From contig JARYLZ010000032.1 in assembly GCA_029907355.1 (NCBI GenBank), forward strand, positions 1 to 32,122: a stretch of 32,122 bases of DNA, given 5' to 3'. The position numbers and the translations under genes are program-made. Shown piece by piece: positions 8,676 through 16,539 of this stretch (position 1 is its first letter; each line of letters starts with the position of its first letter). The notes under the pieces were generated by a model. That model searched no databases and was not told where the DNA came from. It saw nothing but the letters and a program-made list of their open reading frames with translations. This stretch comes from Bacteroidota bacterium (GTDB taxonomy: Bacteria; Bacteroidota; Ignavibacteria; SZUA-365).

Positions 8676-9385
8676 TGCACCCGGAGGGCTTCAATAGCAT
8701 TGAGCGGTTCCTGTCGGACCAGGGGGGGGTGTTGCTCATCGACAAGCCTGCGGACATGTCGTCCTTCGACGTGATCCGGTTCCTGCGCCGTATCCTCGGC
8801 GTCCGGAAAATCGGCCATGCGGGTACGCTCGACCCGATGGCGACCGGCTTGCTCATCGTCGCCTCGAGGAGGGAGACCCGCTCGCTGGGACAATTCCAAT
8901 CCCTCCCGAAAACCTACGAGGGGGAGATGGTGCTCGGGGAGACAACGGCGAGTGACGATGCACAGACGCCGGTCACGAGAAAGCGGGCTGTCGAGGGGAT
9001 CGGAGAATCCGAGGTGTATGCTACCTCACGGGAGTTCCTCGGCGTCATCCGCCAGGTTCCCCCCATGTATTCCGCGGTGAAACGCGACGGGGTGCGCCTG
9101 TACCGGCTCGCGCGCCGCGGTGTCGAGATCGAACGGGAACCGCGGCAGGTGGAGATTCACGCCCTGGACATACTCCGCGTGGAAATGCCGGTGGTGTCCT
9201 TCCGTGTCGTGTGCTCGAAGGGGACGTATGTCCGTTCGCTCGCCCGCGATATCGGCGAACGGCTGGGTTGCGGGGCCCATCTCCGATGTTTGCGGCGGAC
9301 CGCGATCGGAGGGTATTCCGTCGGGGACGCGTGGACGCTCCCTGTCCTCGAGCGCAGGAGACGCATGTCGGGGGCGGAGGCGTAA
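8675..9385 (+). CDS. truB: tRNA pseudouridine(55) synthase, short form
   Basis: Makes pseudouridine 55 in the T-loop of tRNAs. The catalytic aspartate lies in GHAGTLDPMATGLL. Other conserved parts are LLIDKPADMSSFD, the KTYEGEMVLG strand, PPMYSAVKRDG and CSKGTYVRSLARDIG. At 236 residues it is shorter than E. coli TruB (314) and ends just after the catalytic domain, so the C-terminal PUA-type domain appears to be absent. The ATG at 8675 overlaps the rbfA stop by one base; a GTG directly before it (8672) is a possible alternative. ribF starts 4 bases after the stop. Confidence 0.94.
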   Translation: MHPEGFNSIERFLSDQGGVLLIDKPADMSSFDVIRFLRRILGVRKIGHAGTLDPMATGLLIVASRRETRSLGQFQSLPKTYEGEMVLGETTASDDAQTPVTRKRAVEGIGESEVYATSREFLGVIRQVPPMYSAVKRDGVRLYRLARRGVEIEREPRQVEIHALDILRVEMPVVSFRVVCSKGTYVRSLARDIGERLGCGAHLRCLRRTAIGGYSVGDAWTLPVLERRRRMSGAEA

Positions 9386-9389
9386 ACCG

Positions 9390-10358
9390 ATGAGAACCGT
9401 CCACGATCTCACCGCCGTAAAGCCTGAACCGTCGGTTGTGACCCTCGGGACGTTCGACGGCATCCATCGCGGACACCGGCTCATCATCGAGAGCGTCTGC
9501 GATGAGGCGCGCCGAAACGCCCTGCGATCCGTTCTCGTCACGTTCGATCCCCACCCACGCGAAGTTCTCCGCCATGACGGCGAACGCATCTATCTCCTCA
9601 CGACGCTCGAGGAACGGCTTCGCATCCTGAATGAGACACCACTCGATCTCTGCATCGTGCTCGCATTCACCCGCGACCTTTCCTTGCTCGAAGCGGACGA
9701 ATTCTTTCACCAGGTTCTCGTCGAGCGCATAGGCGCGCGTCACCTGGTGGTGGGATCGGATCATGCGTTCGGGAAGGGCCGGCGCGGGCGTATCGAACAG
9801 CTCCTCGCCCTTGGGGCCGAGAGCGGGGTCGTGGTGACCGCCGTGCCGGAACTCGTGCTGCCGGGTGGACCCGTCAGCAGTACAGCGATACGGAGGGCTC
9901 TGCATGCCGGTGATATGCGCACGGCATGGGAATTCCTCGGCCGTCCGTACACCCTTTCGGGCGTTGTTCAACGCGGGGAAGGGCTCGGGCGGCGCATCGG
10001 TTTCCCGACGGCGAACATCCGCATCGCCTCGGAACGGAAACTCGTTCCCCTCGACGGGGTGTACGCCGCCCGCGTCCGGACACCAGACGGGATCGACCGG
10101 GCTGCGATGGTGAACATCGGGCGCAGGCCCACGGTGTCGGATGACGACACGCGCAGTGTGGAGGCGCATATCCTCGACTTCGACGGTGACCTCTACGGGG
10201 CCTGCCTCGAGGCGGCATTGATGGAACGCTTACGGGACACCATCCGTTTCCCTTCCGTCGAAGAACTCGCGCGGAAACTCGCGGAGGATGAACGAGAGGT
10301 TCGTCGACTCCTCGCCACCGAAGACCTTTCACGGATCAATAACAGGATACACACGTAA
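9390..10358 (+). CDS. ribF: Bifunctional riboflavin kinase / FAD synthetase
   Basis: Phosphorylates riboflavin to FMN and adenylates FMN to FAD (322 residues). The N-terminal nucleotidyltransferase domain has GTFDGIHRGH at residues 20-29, TFDPHPREV, and the late SSTAIR motif. The C-terminal flavokinase barrel starts near YTLSGVVQRGEGLGRRIGFPTAN and includes LDGVYAARV. The frame is open upstream inside truB, but homology begins at the ATG at 9390. The stop TAA (10356-10358) abuts the AAGGAG ribosome-binding site of rpsO. Its place between truB and rpsO is common in bacterial operons of this type. I see no FMN riboswitch; the gap to truB is only 4 bases. Confidence 0.95.
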   Translation: MRTVHDLTAVKPEPSVVTLGTFDGIHRGHRLIIESVCDEARRNALRSVLVTFDPHPREVLRHDGERIYLLTTLEERLRILNETPLDLCIVLAFTRDLSLLEADEFFHQVLVERIGARHLVVGSDHAFGKGRRGRIEQLLALGAESGVVVTAVPELVLPGGPVSSTAIRRALHAGDMRTAWEFLGRPYTLSGVVQRGEGLGRRIGFPTANIRIASERKLVPLDGVYAARVRTPDGIDRAAMVNIGRRPTVSDDDTRSVEAHILDFDGDLYGACLEAALMERLRDTIRFPSVEELARKLAEDEREVRRLLATEDLSRINNRIHT

Positions 10359-10370
10359 GGAGCATCATTC

Positions 10371-10640
10371 ATGCCGTTGACCAAGGAACGCAAAGCGGAA
10401 CTCGTCAAGAAATACGGTGCCCACGAAAACGACACCGGAAGGCCGGAAGTCCAGATCGCCATTTTGACGGAGACGATCAACGGGCTTGCGAGCCATTTCG
10501 AACGGTTCCGTAAAGACCACCACAGCAGGCGAGGTCTGTTGAAGATGGTCGGCAAACGCCGTCGACTCCTGGCATACCTCCAGAAAATCGATATGGACCG
10601 TTACCGGACCATCATCAAGGAACTCGACTTGCGGAAATAA
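10371..10640 (+). CDS. rpsO: 30S ribosomal protein S15
   Basis: An 89-residue protein that binds the three-way junction of 16S rRNA early in 30S assembly. The sequence is typical throughout: [10 protein letters not shown], the [22 protein letters not shown] core, and a C-terminal helix ending LDLRK. AAGGAG at about 10358-10363 lies 7-8 bases before the ATG. The rpsO-pnp order is one of the most widespread bacterial gene pairs. Confidence 0.97.
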   Translation: MPLTKERKAELVKKYGAHENDTGRPEVQIAILTETINGLASHFERFRKDHHSRRGLLKMVGKRRRLLAYLQKIDMDRYRTIIKELDLRK

Positions 10641-10646
10641 ACCGAG

Positions 10647-10661
10647 CCGCGACGTTCGCGG
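10647..10661 (+). promoter_or_regulatory. Short perfect hairpin between rpsO and pnp
   Basis: CCGCGA (10647-10652) pairs with TCGCGG (10656-10661) around a CGT loop, in the 43-base gap between rpsO and pnp. It ends just before the purine-rich pnp ribosome-binding region. No T-tract follows, so it is unlikely to be a terminator. In E. coli the equivalent gap carries a processed hairpin used in PNPase autoregulation, and this stem could serve similarly. Confidence 0.35.
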
Positions 10662-10683
10662 AATGGAGAAGGAAAGGAAAGAC

Positions 10684-12840
10684 ATGGCTGTAAGAAAAGA
10701 ACTCGACATCGGCGGGCGCACGCTCATTCTCGAGACGGGGCGCTTCGCCAAGCAAGCCGACGGAGCCGTCATGGTGACGTACGGCGATACGATGGTGTTG
10801 ACCGCCGTCGTCGCGGCAGACACTATCCGCGAGGGGGTGGATTTCTTCCCCTTGCAGGTCGAGTACCGCGAGAAAACTTCCGCAGCGGGGAAAATCCCCG
10901 GCGGTTTCTTCAAGCGCGAGGGGAGGCCGACGGAGAAAGAAATCCTGTCGTCCCGCCTCATCGACAGACCGATTCGGCCGATGTTCCCCGAGGATTTCCG
11001 CTGTGAGACTCAGGTCCTCTGCAACGTCTACTCCTCCGACCAGGAGAACGACGGGGACATTCTCGGCTGCATCGGTGCATCCGCCGCCCTCATGATCTCG
11101 GATATCCCCTTCGACGGCCCGATCGCAGAGGTGCGTGTGGGGCGGATCGACGGGGAGTTCGTGATCAATCCCACGTATACCCAATTGAAATCGTCCGACA
11201 TCGACATGGTCGTCGCCGGCACGGCCGATTCGATCATCATGGTCGAAGGGGAATCACGGGAAGTGTCGGAAGCCGATATGCTCGAGGCCATGCGCTTCGG
11301 GCACGGTTCCATTCGGAAAATCTGCGCGCTCATCGAGGATCTGGCCAGGGAAGCCGGTGTCCCCAAGCGTGCCGTCGAAGCGCCCCAGATCCCGGAGGGC
11401 CTGGCAGAGGCTGTCGCCGAGATCGCCGAGGCACGCCTCACGGAACTCGCGGAAACCGTTCTGACGAAGGACGATCGGAAAAAAGCTACCCAACTGGTGT
11501 ACGACGATGTGCTGGCGGCTCTGGCGGAACACTTCCCCGAGCAGGAGGAAACGATCAAGCGGCTTCTCAAGGAGATCGAGAAAGCGGCGATGCGCAGGAC
11601 CATCCTGACGAAAGGGAAACGTCTCGATGGTCGCGGACACCGCGACATCCGACCGATTTCCATCGATGTCGGTCTCCTGCCCCGCGCACACGGTTCCGCT
11701 CTTTTCACGCGCGGAGAAACGCAAGCGCTCATGTCGTGTACGCTCGGGACGAAACAGGACGAGCAGATGATCGACGGGCTCATAACCGAGTTCAAACGCT
11801 TCATGCTCCATTACAATTTCCCGTCGTTCTCCGTCGGTGAGACGGGGCGTATCGGTGCGACCTCGCGAAGGGAAATCGGTCACGGCAATCTCGCCGAACG
11901 CGCCCTCAAACCGCTGATCCCCGCGGAAGAGGAGTTCCCGTATACCATCCGACTCCTCTGCGATATCCTCGAATCCAACGGCTCCTCGTCGATGGCGACG
12001 GTCTGTGCGGGTTCCCTTGCCCTGATGGATGCGGGTGTCCCCCTGCGCAAGGCCGTGGCAGGCATCGCGATGGGTCTCATCAAAGAAAACGACGATGTCG
12101 TCATACTCAGCGACATCCTCGGGAACGAAGACCATCTCGGCGACATGGATTTCAAGGTCGCTGGGACGCGGGACGGGATTACCTCGTTCCAAATGGACAT
12201 CAAGATCAAGGGCATCTCCTTCGATGTCATGGAACGCGCTCTCCAACAGGCACGGGAAGGCCGATTCTTCATCCTCGACAAGATGGATGCGGTCATCGCG
12301 GAACCTCGTCCGGATCTCTCGCCGTTTGCCCCGCGCTTGACCACGATCTACATCCCGATCGACATGATCGGGGCGGTGATCGGACCCGGTGGAAAGGTGA
12401 TCAAGCAGATCGTCGCCGAGAGCGGCGCGCAGGTGGATATCGAAGACGACGGTCGCGTCATCGTGGCGGCGGTCGACAAGGAATCCGCCCGCAAGGCGAT
12501 CGAAATGATCACGCGTATCACCGCTGTCCCGGAAGAGGGGGAAGTGTACACGGGCCCCGTCAAGAAGATCACCGAGTTCGGTGCCTTCGTGGAAATCCTC
12601 CCCGGCAAAGAAGGCTTGCTCCACATTTCCCAACTTGAACACCGCCGCGTGGAATCCGTCGACGAAGTCCTCAAGGTAGGCGACATGGTCACCGTGAAAT
12701 TGCTCAAGGTCGAGGATAACGGGAAAATGAGCCTGAGCCGGAAGGCCCTCCTCGAAAAACCGGGAGGCGCGGACGGCGATTCCGACGATGACGGCCGCCC
12801 TCCGCGCAGACATGGACGCCCACCGCGGAAACGAAATTGA
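10684..12840 (+). CDS. pnp: Polyribonucleotide nucleotidyltransferase (PNPase)
   Basis: Phosphorolytic 3'-5' exoribonuclease and RNA-tailing enzyme (718 residues), normally a trimer. Domains in order are a first RNase PH domain (about 10-220), an all-helical linker, a second catalytic RNase PH domain (about 315-540), and a KH domain with GPGGK at 567-571. An S1 domain (from about 620, GEVYTGPVKKITEFGAF) and a short Gly/Asp then Arg-rich tail follow. I prefer the ATG at 10684 because it is preceded by the purine-rich GGAGAAGGAAAGGAAAG. The in-frame ATG at 10663 would add seven residues and use that same run as coding sequence. It is the last clearly recognised gene of the operon. Confidence 0.96.
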   Translation: MAVRKELDIGGRTLILETGRFAKQADGAVMVTYGDTMVLTAVVAADTIREGVDFFPLQVEYREKTSAAGKIPGGFFKREGRPTEKEILSSRLIDRPIRPMFPEDFRCETQVLCNVYSSDQENDGDILGCIGASAALMISDIPFDGPIAEVRVGRIDGEFVINPTYTQLKSSDIDMVVAGTADSIIMVEGESREVSEADMLEAMRFGHGSIRKICALIEDLAREAGVPKRAVEAPQIPEGLAEAVAEIAEARLTELAETVLTKDDRKKATQLVYDDVLAALAEHFPEQEETIKRLLKEIEKAAMRRTILTKGKRLDGRGHRDIRPISIDVGLLPRAHGSALFTRGETQALMSCTLGTKQDEQMIDGLITEFKRFMLHYNFPSFSVGETGRIGATSRREIGHGNLAERALKPLIPAEEEFPYTIRLLCDILESNGSSSMATVCAGSLALMDAGVPLRKAVAGIAMGLIKENDDVVILSDILGNEDHLGDMDFKVAGTRDGITSFQMDIKIKGISFDVMERALQQAREGRFFILDKMDAVIAEPRPDLSPFAPRLTTIYIPIDMIGAVIGPGGKVIKQIVAESGAQVDIEDDGRVIVAAVDKESARKAIEMITRITAVPEEGEVYTGPVKKITEFGAFVEILPGKEGLLHISQLEHRRVESVDEVLKVGDMVTVKLLKVEDNGKMSLSRKALLEKPGGADGDSDDDGRPPRRHGRPPRKRN

Positions 12841-12847
12841 AACCGAT

Positions 12848-12869
12848 GGGAAAACGCCACCGTGTTCCC
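12848..12869 (+). terminator. Imperfect hairpin after pnp
   Basis: GGGAAAAC (12848-12855) pairs with GTGTTCCC (12862-12869) with one A-G mismatch, around the loop GCCACC. It lies a few bases after the pnp stop. The following sequence is C-rich with few Ts, so if it acts at all it may protect the mRNA 3' end or terminate weakly. Confidence 0.28.
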
Positions 12870-12946
12870 GTCCTTCCCCCGTGGGCCCGGCGGCGGTCCC
12901 CGATGCAGGGTAGGAGAAGAGAACAGACGATACAGGAGAACGAGAA

Positions 12947-13249
12947 ATGCCGAGAGTGATTTTTTCGATCACATATGCCGTGAAACCGGAACTCCGCGAG
13001 GAGTATCTCGAAACGATCGGCGCTCTGAAGAACTATCTCACGGCGGAACGGGGCAAGGACTATTCCGTCTTTGAGGTCAAGGGAAAGCGCAATCACTTCA
13101 GCGAGGTCTACATCTGTAAATCGATGGAAGAGTACGACCAGCTGGAGGAGGATTCCGACGAAGTGACCGATCAACTCATCAACCGCATCGTGAACGATTT
13201 CGTCCGCGATGGAAAGGTCGAGTACAAGACGCTTGTCGAAACACTCTAA
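12947..13249 (+). CDS. Conserved-looking small cytoplasmic protein of unknown function
   Basis: A 100-residue protein starting MPRVIFSITYAVKPELREEYL. The opening strand followed by a long helix, then FEVKGKRNHFSEVYICKSMEEYDQLEE, resembles the layout of dimeric alpha/beta-barrel (ABM-like) proteins. That is a resemblance in pattern only, and no function can be assigned. There is no signal peptide or membrane segment. AGGAGAACGAG lies just upstream of the ATG at 12947, supporting the start. It lies 106 bases after pnp on the same strand, so it may be a distal operon gene. Its TAA (13247-13249) overlaps the stop of the convergent dacB gene. The clean ribosome-binding site and compact size argue that it is real. 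Confidence 0.75.
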   Translation: MPRVIFSITYAVKPELREEYLETIGALKNYLTAERGKDYSVFEVKGKRNHFSEVYICKSMEEYDQLEEDSDEVTDQLINRIVNDFVRDGKVEYKTLVETL

Positions 13250-14721
13250 CGACCCGCCGAGAGGCTGTACCGCAGGCAGTGGCCGACGATATTGTCCTGA
13301 ACAGCCCGGAACGGCGCATGGTCGCCTGCGAAGTTCTGCATGGTGATACTGAATACGAGGGGGACACCCTGCGGCGGGAGCACGTAGCCGGACAGCGAGC
13401 TCACACCGTTGAGCGTACCGGTCTTCGCGTGAACGTAGTCGGCACCTTCGACGTTTTTCAAACGCGACATCATCGTCCCGGATCCTGGTTGGGCCAGAGA
13501 TGCGATGAAACGCTTTGCCGCACTCGACCTGTACATGGTGCGGAGGAGGGATCCGATCGCGGAGACGCTCACGAGATTGCCGTGCGAGAGTCCGGAGCCG
13601 TCGACGAGCCGTATGCTTGCCGTGTCGATTCCCATGCGGTGAAAACAACTCGCCATGGCGAGCAGGCCGCATGCCCACGATCCCAGACCCTCTACCGCGA
13701 GTCCGATGGTCTTGAGGAGGCATTCCGCTGCGAGATTGTCGCTCGAGCGGTTCACCGCCGCGAGGACCTCGTCAAGCCCGCGTTCCACCGCGGCGATGGA
13801 GCGGCGCCGAATCGGGACTTTTCCCGTGGCCGCCGGTCGGTCCGGGGTCTCGATGCCGAATGCCCGCAGGGCGGATGCGAGCGTACAGGCCGCGTGCGCA
13901 GGCGGGTCCCACGTCGCGACGGTGACGGTCTTCAGCGTTCCTGCAGGGACGCTCCCTGTGATCCGGTGGTACGGTCGGCCCGGCCGATTCGTCCGGTTTT
14001 CCTCCCGGACGTCGATGGCTCGGCATGGGATGACGCGTGCCTCGACGCCGCGACCGGTCACGGCGTCGACGAGGATATCCGACCCTCGACAGCTGTCCGT
14101 ATCGACGGAGACGCGCTCACCCTGACGTGTCCCCCCGCGAAGGCGTACGGGGGATACATTCCTCTCGAAGGAAAGGGCGGTGACGGGTGTGCAGTAATCC
14201 TCGCCGACGTCTTCGAGCATCCACGCGGGGTTGTACAGAACGGAATCGAACGCGGTGAGATCCAGGCAGATCGCTGAAATCGTGGGTATACCGGTCTCAC
14301 TGACCGCTGTTGCGAGACGCTCGACGTCCTTCGTACTCAGCAAGGGGTCGCCACCCCCGATCACCCAGAGAGCGGGTGCACCCGATGAACTCTCGTCGAA
14401 AGCGAGCTCGGTGCGGAAACGGAAATCCGACGGAAGCGTCCAAAGAGCTGCGGCCGTCGCGAAAAGCTTCGCATTGGAAGCGGGCCGAAGGAGCACACGG
14501 CTGTTATGGGCGTACAGAATTCTCCCCGTCTCCGCCTCGGAAATTTCAACGGCGGCGATCACCTTGCGGAAGAGAGGGGTGGAAAGTTCCTTGTCCACCG
14601 CACGCTGCAAGCGTTCGAGCCGGGCCGTATCCTGGGCATCGACAGGTATATGTCGGAAGCAGAGGAGAACGGCGATCAGCACGATGTGCAAGACCGGTTT
14701 CACGGGTATGGTTTTCTTCAT
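13246..14721 (-). CDS. dacB: D-alanyl-D-alanine carboxypeptidase/endopeptidase, PBP4 (S13) family
   Basis: Periplasmic peptidoglycan hydrolase that trims or opens D-Ala cross-links (491 residues). An N-terminal signal peptide is clear: MKKTIPVKP, a hydrophobic core, then cleavage near VDAQ at about residue 30. All three active-site motifs of the family are present: SNAK (Ser82 nucleophile, Lys85), the SxN motif S327-D-N329, and KTG at 433-435. The large insert between the first two motifs is typical of S13 enzymes. The frame is open another 148 codons upstream, but that part is antisense to the divergent gene and lies outside the signal peptide. I therefore chose the ATG at 14721. The 5' end overlaps the divergent gene by 38 bases and the 3' end overlaps the preceding plus-strand gene. 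Confidence 0.92.
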   Translation of the reverse strand: MKKTIPVKPVLHIVLIAVLLCFRHIPVDAQDTARLERLQRAVDKELSTPLFRKVIAAVEISEAETGRILYAHNSRVLLRPASNAKLFATAAALWTLPSDFRFRTELAFDESSSGAPALWVIGGGDPLLSTKDVERLATAVSETGIPTISAICLDLTAFDSVLYNPAWMLEDVGEDYCTPVTALSFERNVSPVRLRGGTRQGERVSVDTDSCRGSDILVDAVTGRGVEARVIPCRAIDVREENRTNRPGRPYHRITGSVPAGTLKTVTVATWDPPAHAACTLASALRAFGIETPDRPAATGKVPIRRRSIAAVERGLDEVLAAVNRSSDNLAAECLLKTIGLAVEGLGSWACGLLAMASCFHRMGIDTASIRLVDGSGLSHGNLVSVSAIGSLLRTMYRSSAAKRFIASLAQPGSGTMMSRLKNVEGADYVHAKTGTLNGVSSLSGYVLPPQGVPLVFSITMQNFAGDHAPFRAVQDNIVGHCLRYSLSAGR

Positions 14722-16048
14722 CGGGATGATGGTGAGTTCGACGTTCTCCGCACCTGCCGTGGGGTCCGGTATCTCCGTGTGCAGAGAGGCACCCGAATGT
14801 GAAGCCGATAGTGCGAGGCGGAATGCTTTTACCCGCAAGCTCGCGGAGAGCTTCACGGAGGCGCAAATCCGGAGCATCTTATCGAATTTACCGCCGGCGT
14901 GCAACGTGTATGGGTACGACGTCGGGGATCTCGACGGGGACACGACCGCTGATCTCGTGCTCACCGTCGATGCGGAACCGGCAGGGAAATCCCTGCATGT
15001 GCGCTTCTTCCTGCAAAGGGGTGCACGCATGGATCTCGTGCGCGAACTCGAGCGGGCGTACCTGTCGGATCCCGTCGAGGTCGGCGTGTCCATCGATGAC
15101 GGTGTATGCCATGTGGCGAGGAAACGGGCCGAGTTCTCGTGGGAAATCGTCGGGTACTCTCTCAAGGGGAATGTTTTTCGGCAGATCGAACACTGGGAGA
15201 CGTATCGGCTCGCTCCGCCGTACCCGCCCGGTCTCGCCGTCGAACATACCAGCGACCGCCGATCGAATAGGACCGTCGAATCCTTTTACCGGCTGGGCGA
15301 TGAGCGGGTTCTTTCCCGGCACGAGGGAGGAATGGTTCCCGTCTTCCCGAGAAGAATGAAACTCCCACCCCTTCTCGACGACGCTATAGCCGACACGACC
15401 CCTCACAGCCTGACCCGGGGTCCCAGCAGCTGGTTCGGTCCGCTCGACTGCGGACTGCGAGTCACTGCACGCTACGACACGGCATCCATTACCATCATGG
15501 TCAGGGTGAACGATGATCGGATCGTCCGGGACAGCGCCGGTGTCGAGGGCGATCGCCTGGAACTCTGGTTCGATCCCGGCACCGAGCCTGTGATAACGCC
15601 GAGCGGAAAACCGAGGGATAAGGCTGGTTCTTCCGCGTTCGGTGTCCGCATCTCCATGAACGGCGGGGAACAGCCTGCGATTCTCGCACGGCAAGCAGAA
15701 AGGAAATCGAGAGACGAGCGTACCGCCTTGTTCGGGAAGGTTCATAGTACGGTGAACACTGTGGAAGCAGGCGTGTGGGACGTTTCGTGCGAAATCCCTC
15801 TCCGCATTGTTCGAGGGGTGTCCGGGGCGAAAACCTCCCGTTTCGCGGCATGCTATAGGGATATCGATTCCCGCGAGCATCCGGAGTGGGTGACCGTCAT
15901 CGCCACGGCGGAAGATTTCGATCCGGATATCCCGGCTACATACGGTTTCCTGACATTTTTCGAACCCGGCGAAATCCCTTATGAGTGGGAAGATTTCAAC
16001 CTCTTGCCCTTAGTGAGCCGTATGCGAAGTGCTGGGGTCATCCCTTGA
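14684..16048 (+). CDS. Secreted protein with an FG-GAP-like loop and a C-terminal CBM9-like domain
   Basis: A 454-residue predicted exported protein of unknown function. With the ATG at 14684 it begins MCKTGFTGMVFFIGMMVSS, a plausible signal peptide that ends near SAPAVGS. Residues about 76-95 contain GDLDGDTTAD, the Asp-rich calcium-binding pattern of FG-GAP/VCBS repeats. The last 210 or so residues look like a beta-sandwich of the CBM9/DOMON type (ITIMVRVNDDRIV, DRLELWFDPGTEP, ending TYGFLTFFEPGEIPYEWEDF), as seen in surface carbohydrate-binding proteins. ATGs at 14708 and 14726 would lose the positive N-region. The gene is divergent from dacB, with overlapping starts. Longer upstream readings are antisense to dacB and were not used. 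Confidence 0.7.
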   Translation: MCKTGFTGMVFFIGMMVSSTFSAPAVGSGISVCREAPECEADSARRNAFTRKLAESFTEAQIRSILSNLPPACNVYGYDVGDLDGDTTADLVLTVDAEPAGKSLHVRFFLQRGARMDLVRELERAYLSDPVEVGVSIDDGVCHVARKRAEFSWEIVGYSLKGNVFRQIEHWETYRLAPPYPPGLAVEHTSDRRSNRTVESFYRLGDERVLSRHEGGMVPVFPRRMKLPPLLDDAIADTTPHSLTRGPSSWFGPLDCGLRVTARYDTASITIMVRVNDDRIVRDSAGVEGDRLELWFDPGTEPVITPSGKPRDKAGSSAFGVRISMNGGEQPAILARQAERKSRDERTALFGKVHSTVNTVEAGVWDVSCEIPLRIVRGVSGAKTSRFAACYRDIDSREHPEWVTVIATAEDFDPDIPATYGFLTFFEPGEIPYEWEDFNLLPLVSRMRSAGVIP

Positions 16049-16054
16049 GAAATC

Positions 16055-16072
16055 GCAATCGTGTGAGATTGC
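16055..16072 (+). terminator. Hairpin after the CBM9-like gene
   Basis: GCAATC (16055-16060) pairs perfectly with GATTGC (16067-16072) around GTGTGA, 6 bases after the stop codon. The sequence after it (TCCTTTCCCC) is only moderately T-rich, so it is a weak terminator candidate. Confidence 0.4.
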
Positions 16073-16099
16073 TCCTTTCCCCTCGGGATTGTTCTTTCC

Positions 16100-16130
16100 T
16101 TGTTTGCCCTGCAAAATCGACATAACTTTT
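16100..16130 (+). promoter_or_regulatory. Candidate promoter upstream of secA
   Basis: TTG at 16100-16102 and TAACTTTT at 16123-16130 are 20 bases apart. This fits the Bacteroidota TTG-N20-TAnnTTTG pattern with one mismatch at the last base. If used, it would give secA a leader of roughly 400 bases. Found by eye and not scored. Confidence 0.3.
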
Positions 16131-16539
16131 TGCTGGAATTATTGACGAGAAGTCAAGGGATGACGGGCATCGTTTTCGCATTGTCGGTAGCATCGGGTTT
16201 CGTACACGCGGGCGGCTTGTTTTTCTGCCACGAATCGCCGCGTTCCCTTGCGGTGGACTGTGCGCGAACCGACCGTTGCACGCTGACCGGCGTCGCCACA
16301 CGGGTGGAAGCCGCTTGCAATGCCGGGGCTTTTCGTGCATCCCCCAGCCCGATCATCGAGGCCCCCGAGAACCGCGGCGAAAGCGGTGATGTCCGACCCC
16401 TTCCCCTCATCTTCGCTTCCCATGACACGCCGTTGAGAAAGTTCCAGCGGGGGAGCGGTCGAATCCGCGCACCGGATTCGTTCCCTCCCGCCGCCGACAC
16501 CGGAACGATTTCTCACAAGACAGGAACGGACACAGCACC

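Larger units (their letters stand above)
16049..16539 (+). other. 491-base gene-poor region upstream of secA with a doubtful leader ORF
   Basis: No recognised gene lies here. One plus-strand frame is open from just after 16066 to 16654 and runs into secA in another frame. From the TTG at 16142 or the ATG at 16160 it would begin with a signal-peptide-like segment (MTGIVFALSVASGFVHAGG) and continue as a protein rich in Ala, Pro, Arg and Ser. Third codon positions in a hand count are about 70% G or C, but second positions are also about 60%, which is high for a real protein. Minus-strand frames are open too. I could not match the region to tmRNA, RNase P RNA, SRP RNA or a riboswitch. Confidence 0.3.

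Noticed and set aside
11254-12972. A 572-codon open frame antisense to pnp
   Set aside because: Same codon-bias effect; the plus strand encodes an intact PNPase across the region.
14231-14683. An N-terminal extension of the CBM9-like secreted protein
   Set aside because: This part is antisense to conserved PBP4 sequence, including the SNAK motif region, and would place the signal peptide in the middle of the protein.
16139-16516. Minus-strand ORFs upstream of secA
   Set aside because: The Arg/Gly/Ser-rich composition is typical of shadow frames in GC-rich DNA, with no motif and no start signal.
16049-16539. tmRNA, RNase P RNA, SRP RNA or a cobalamin riboswitch in the secA upstream gap
   Set aside because: I looked for the conserved sequence marks of each on both strands and found none.
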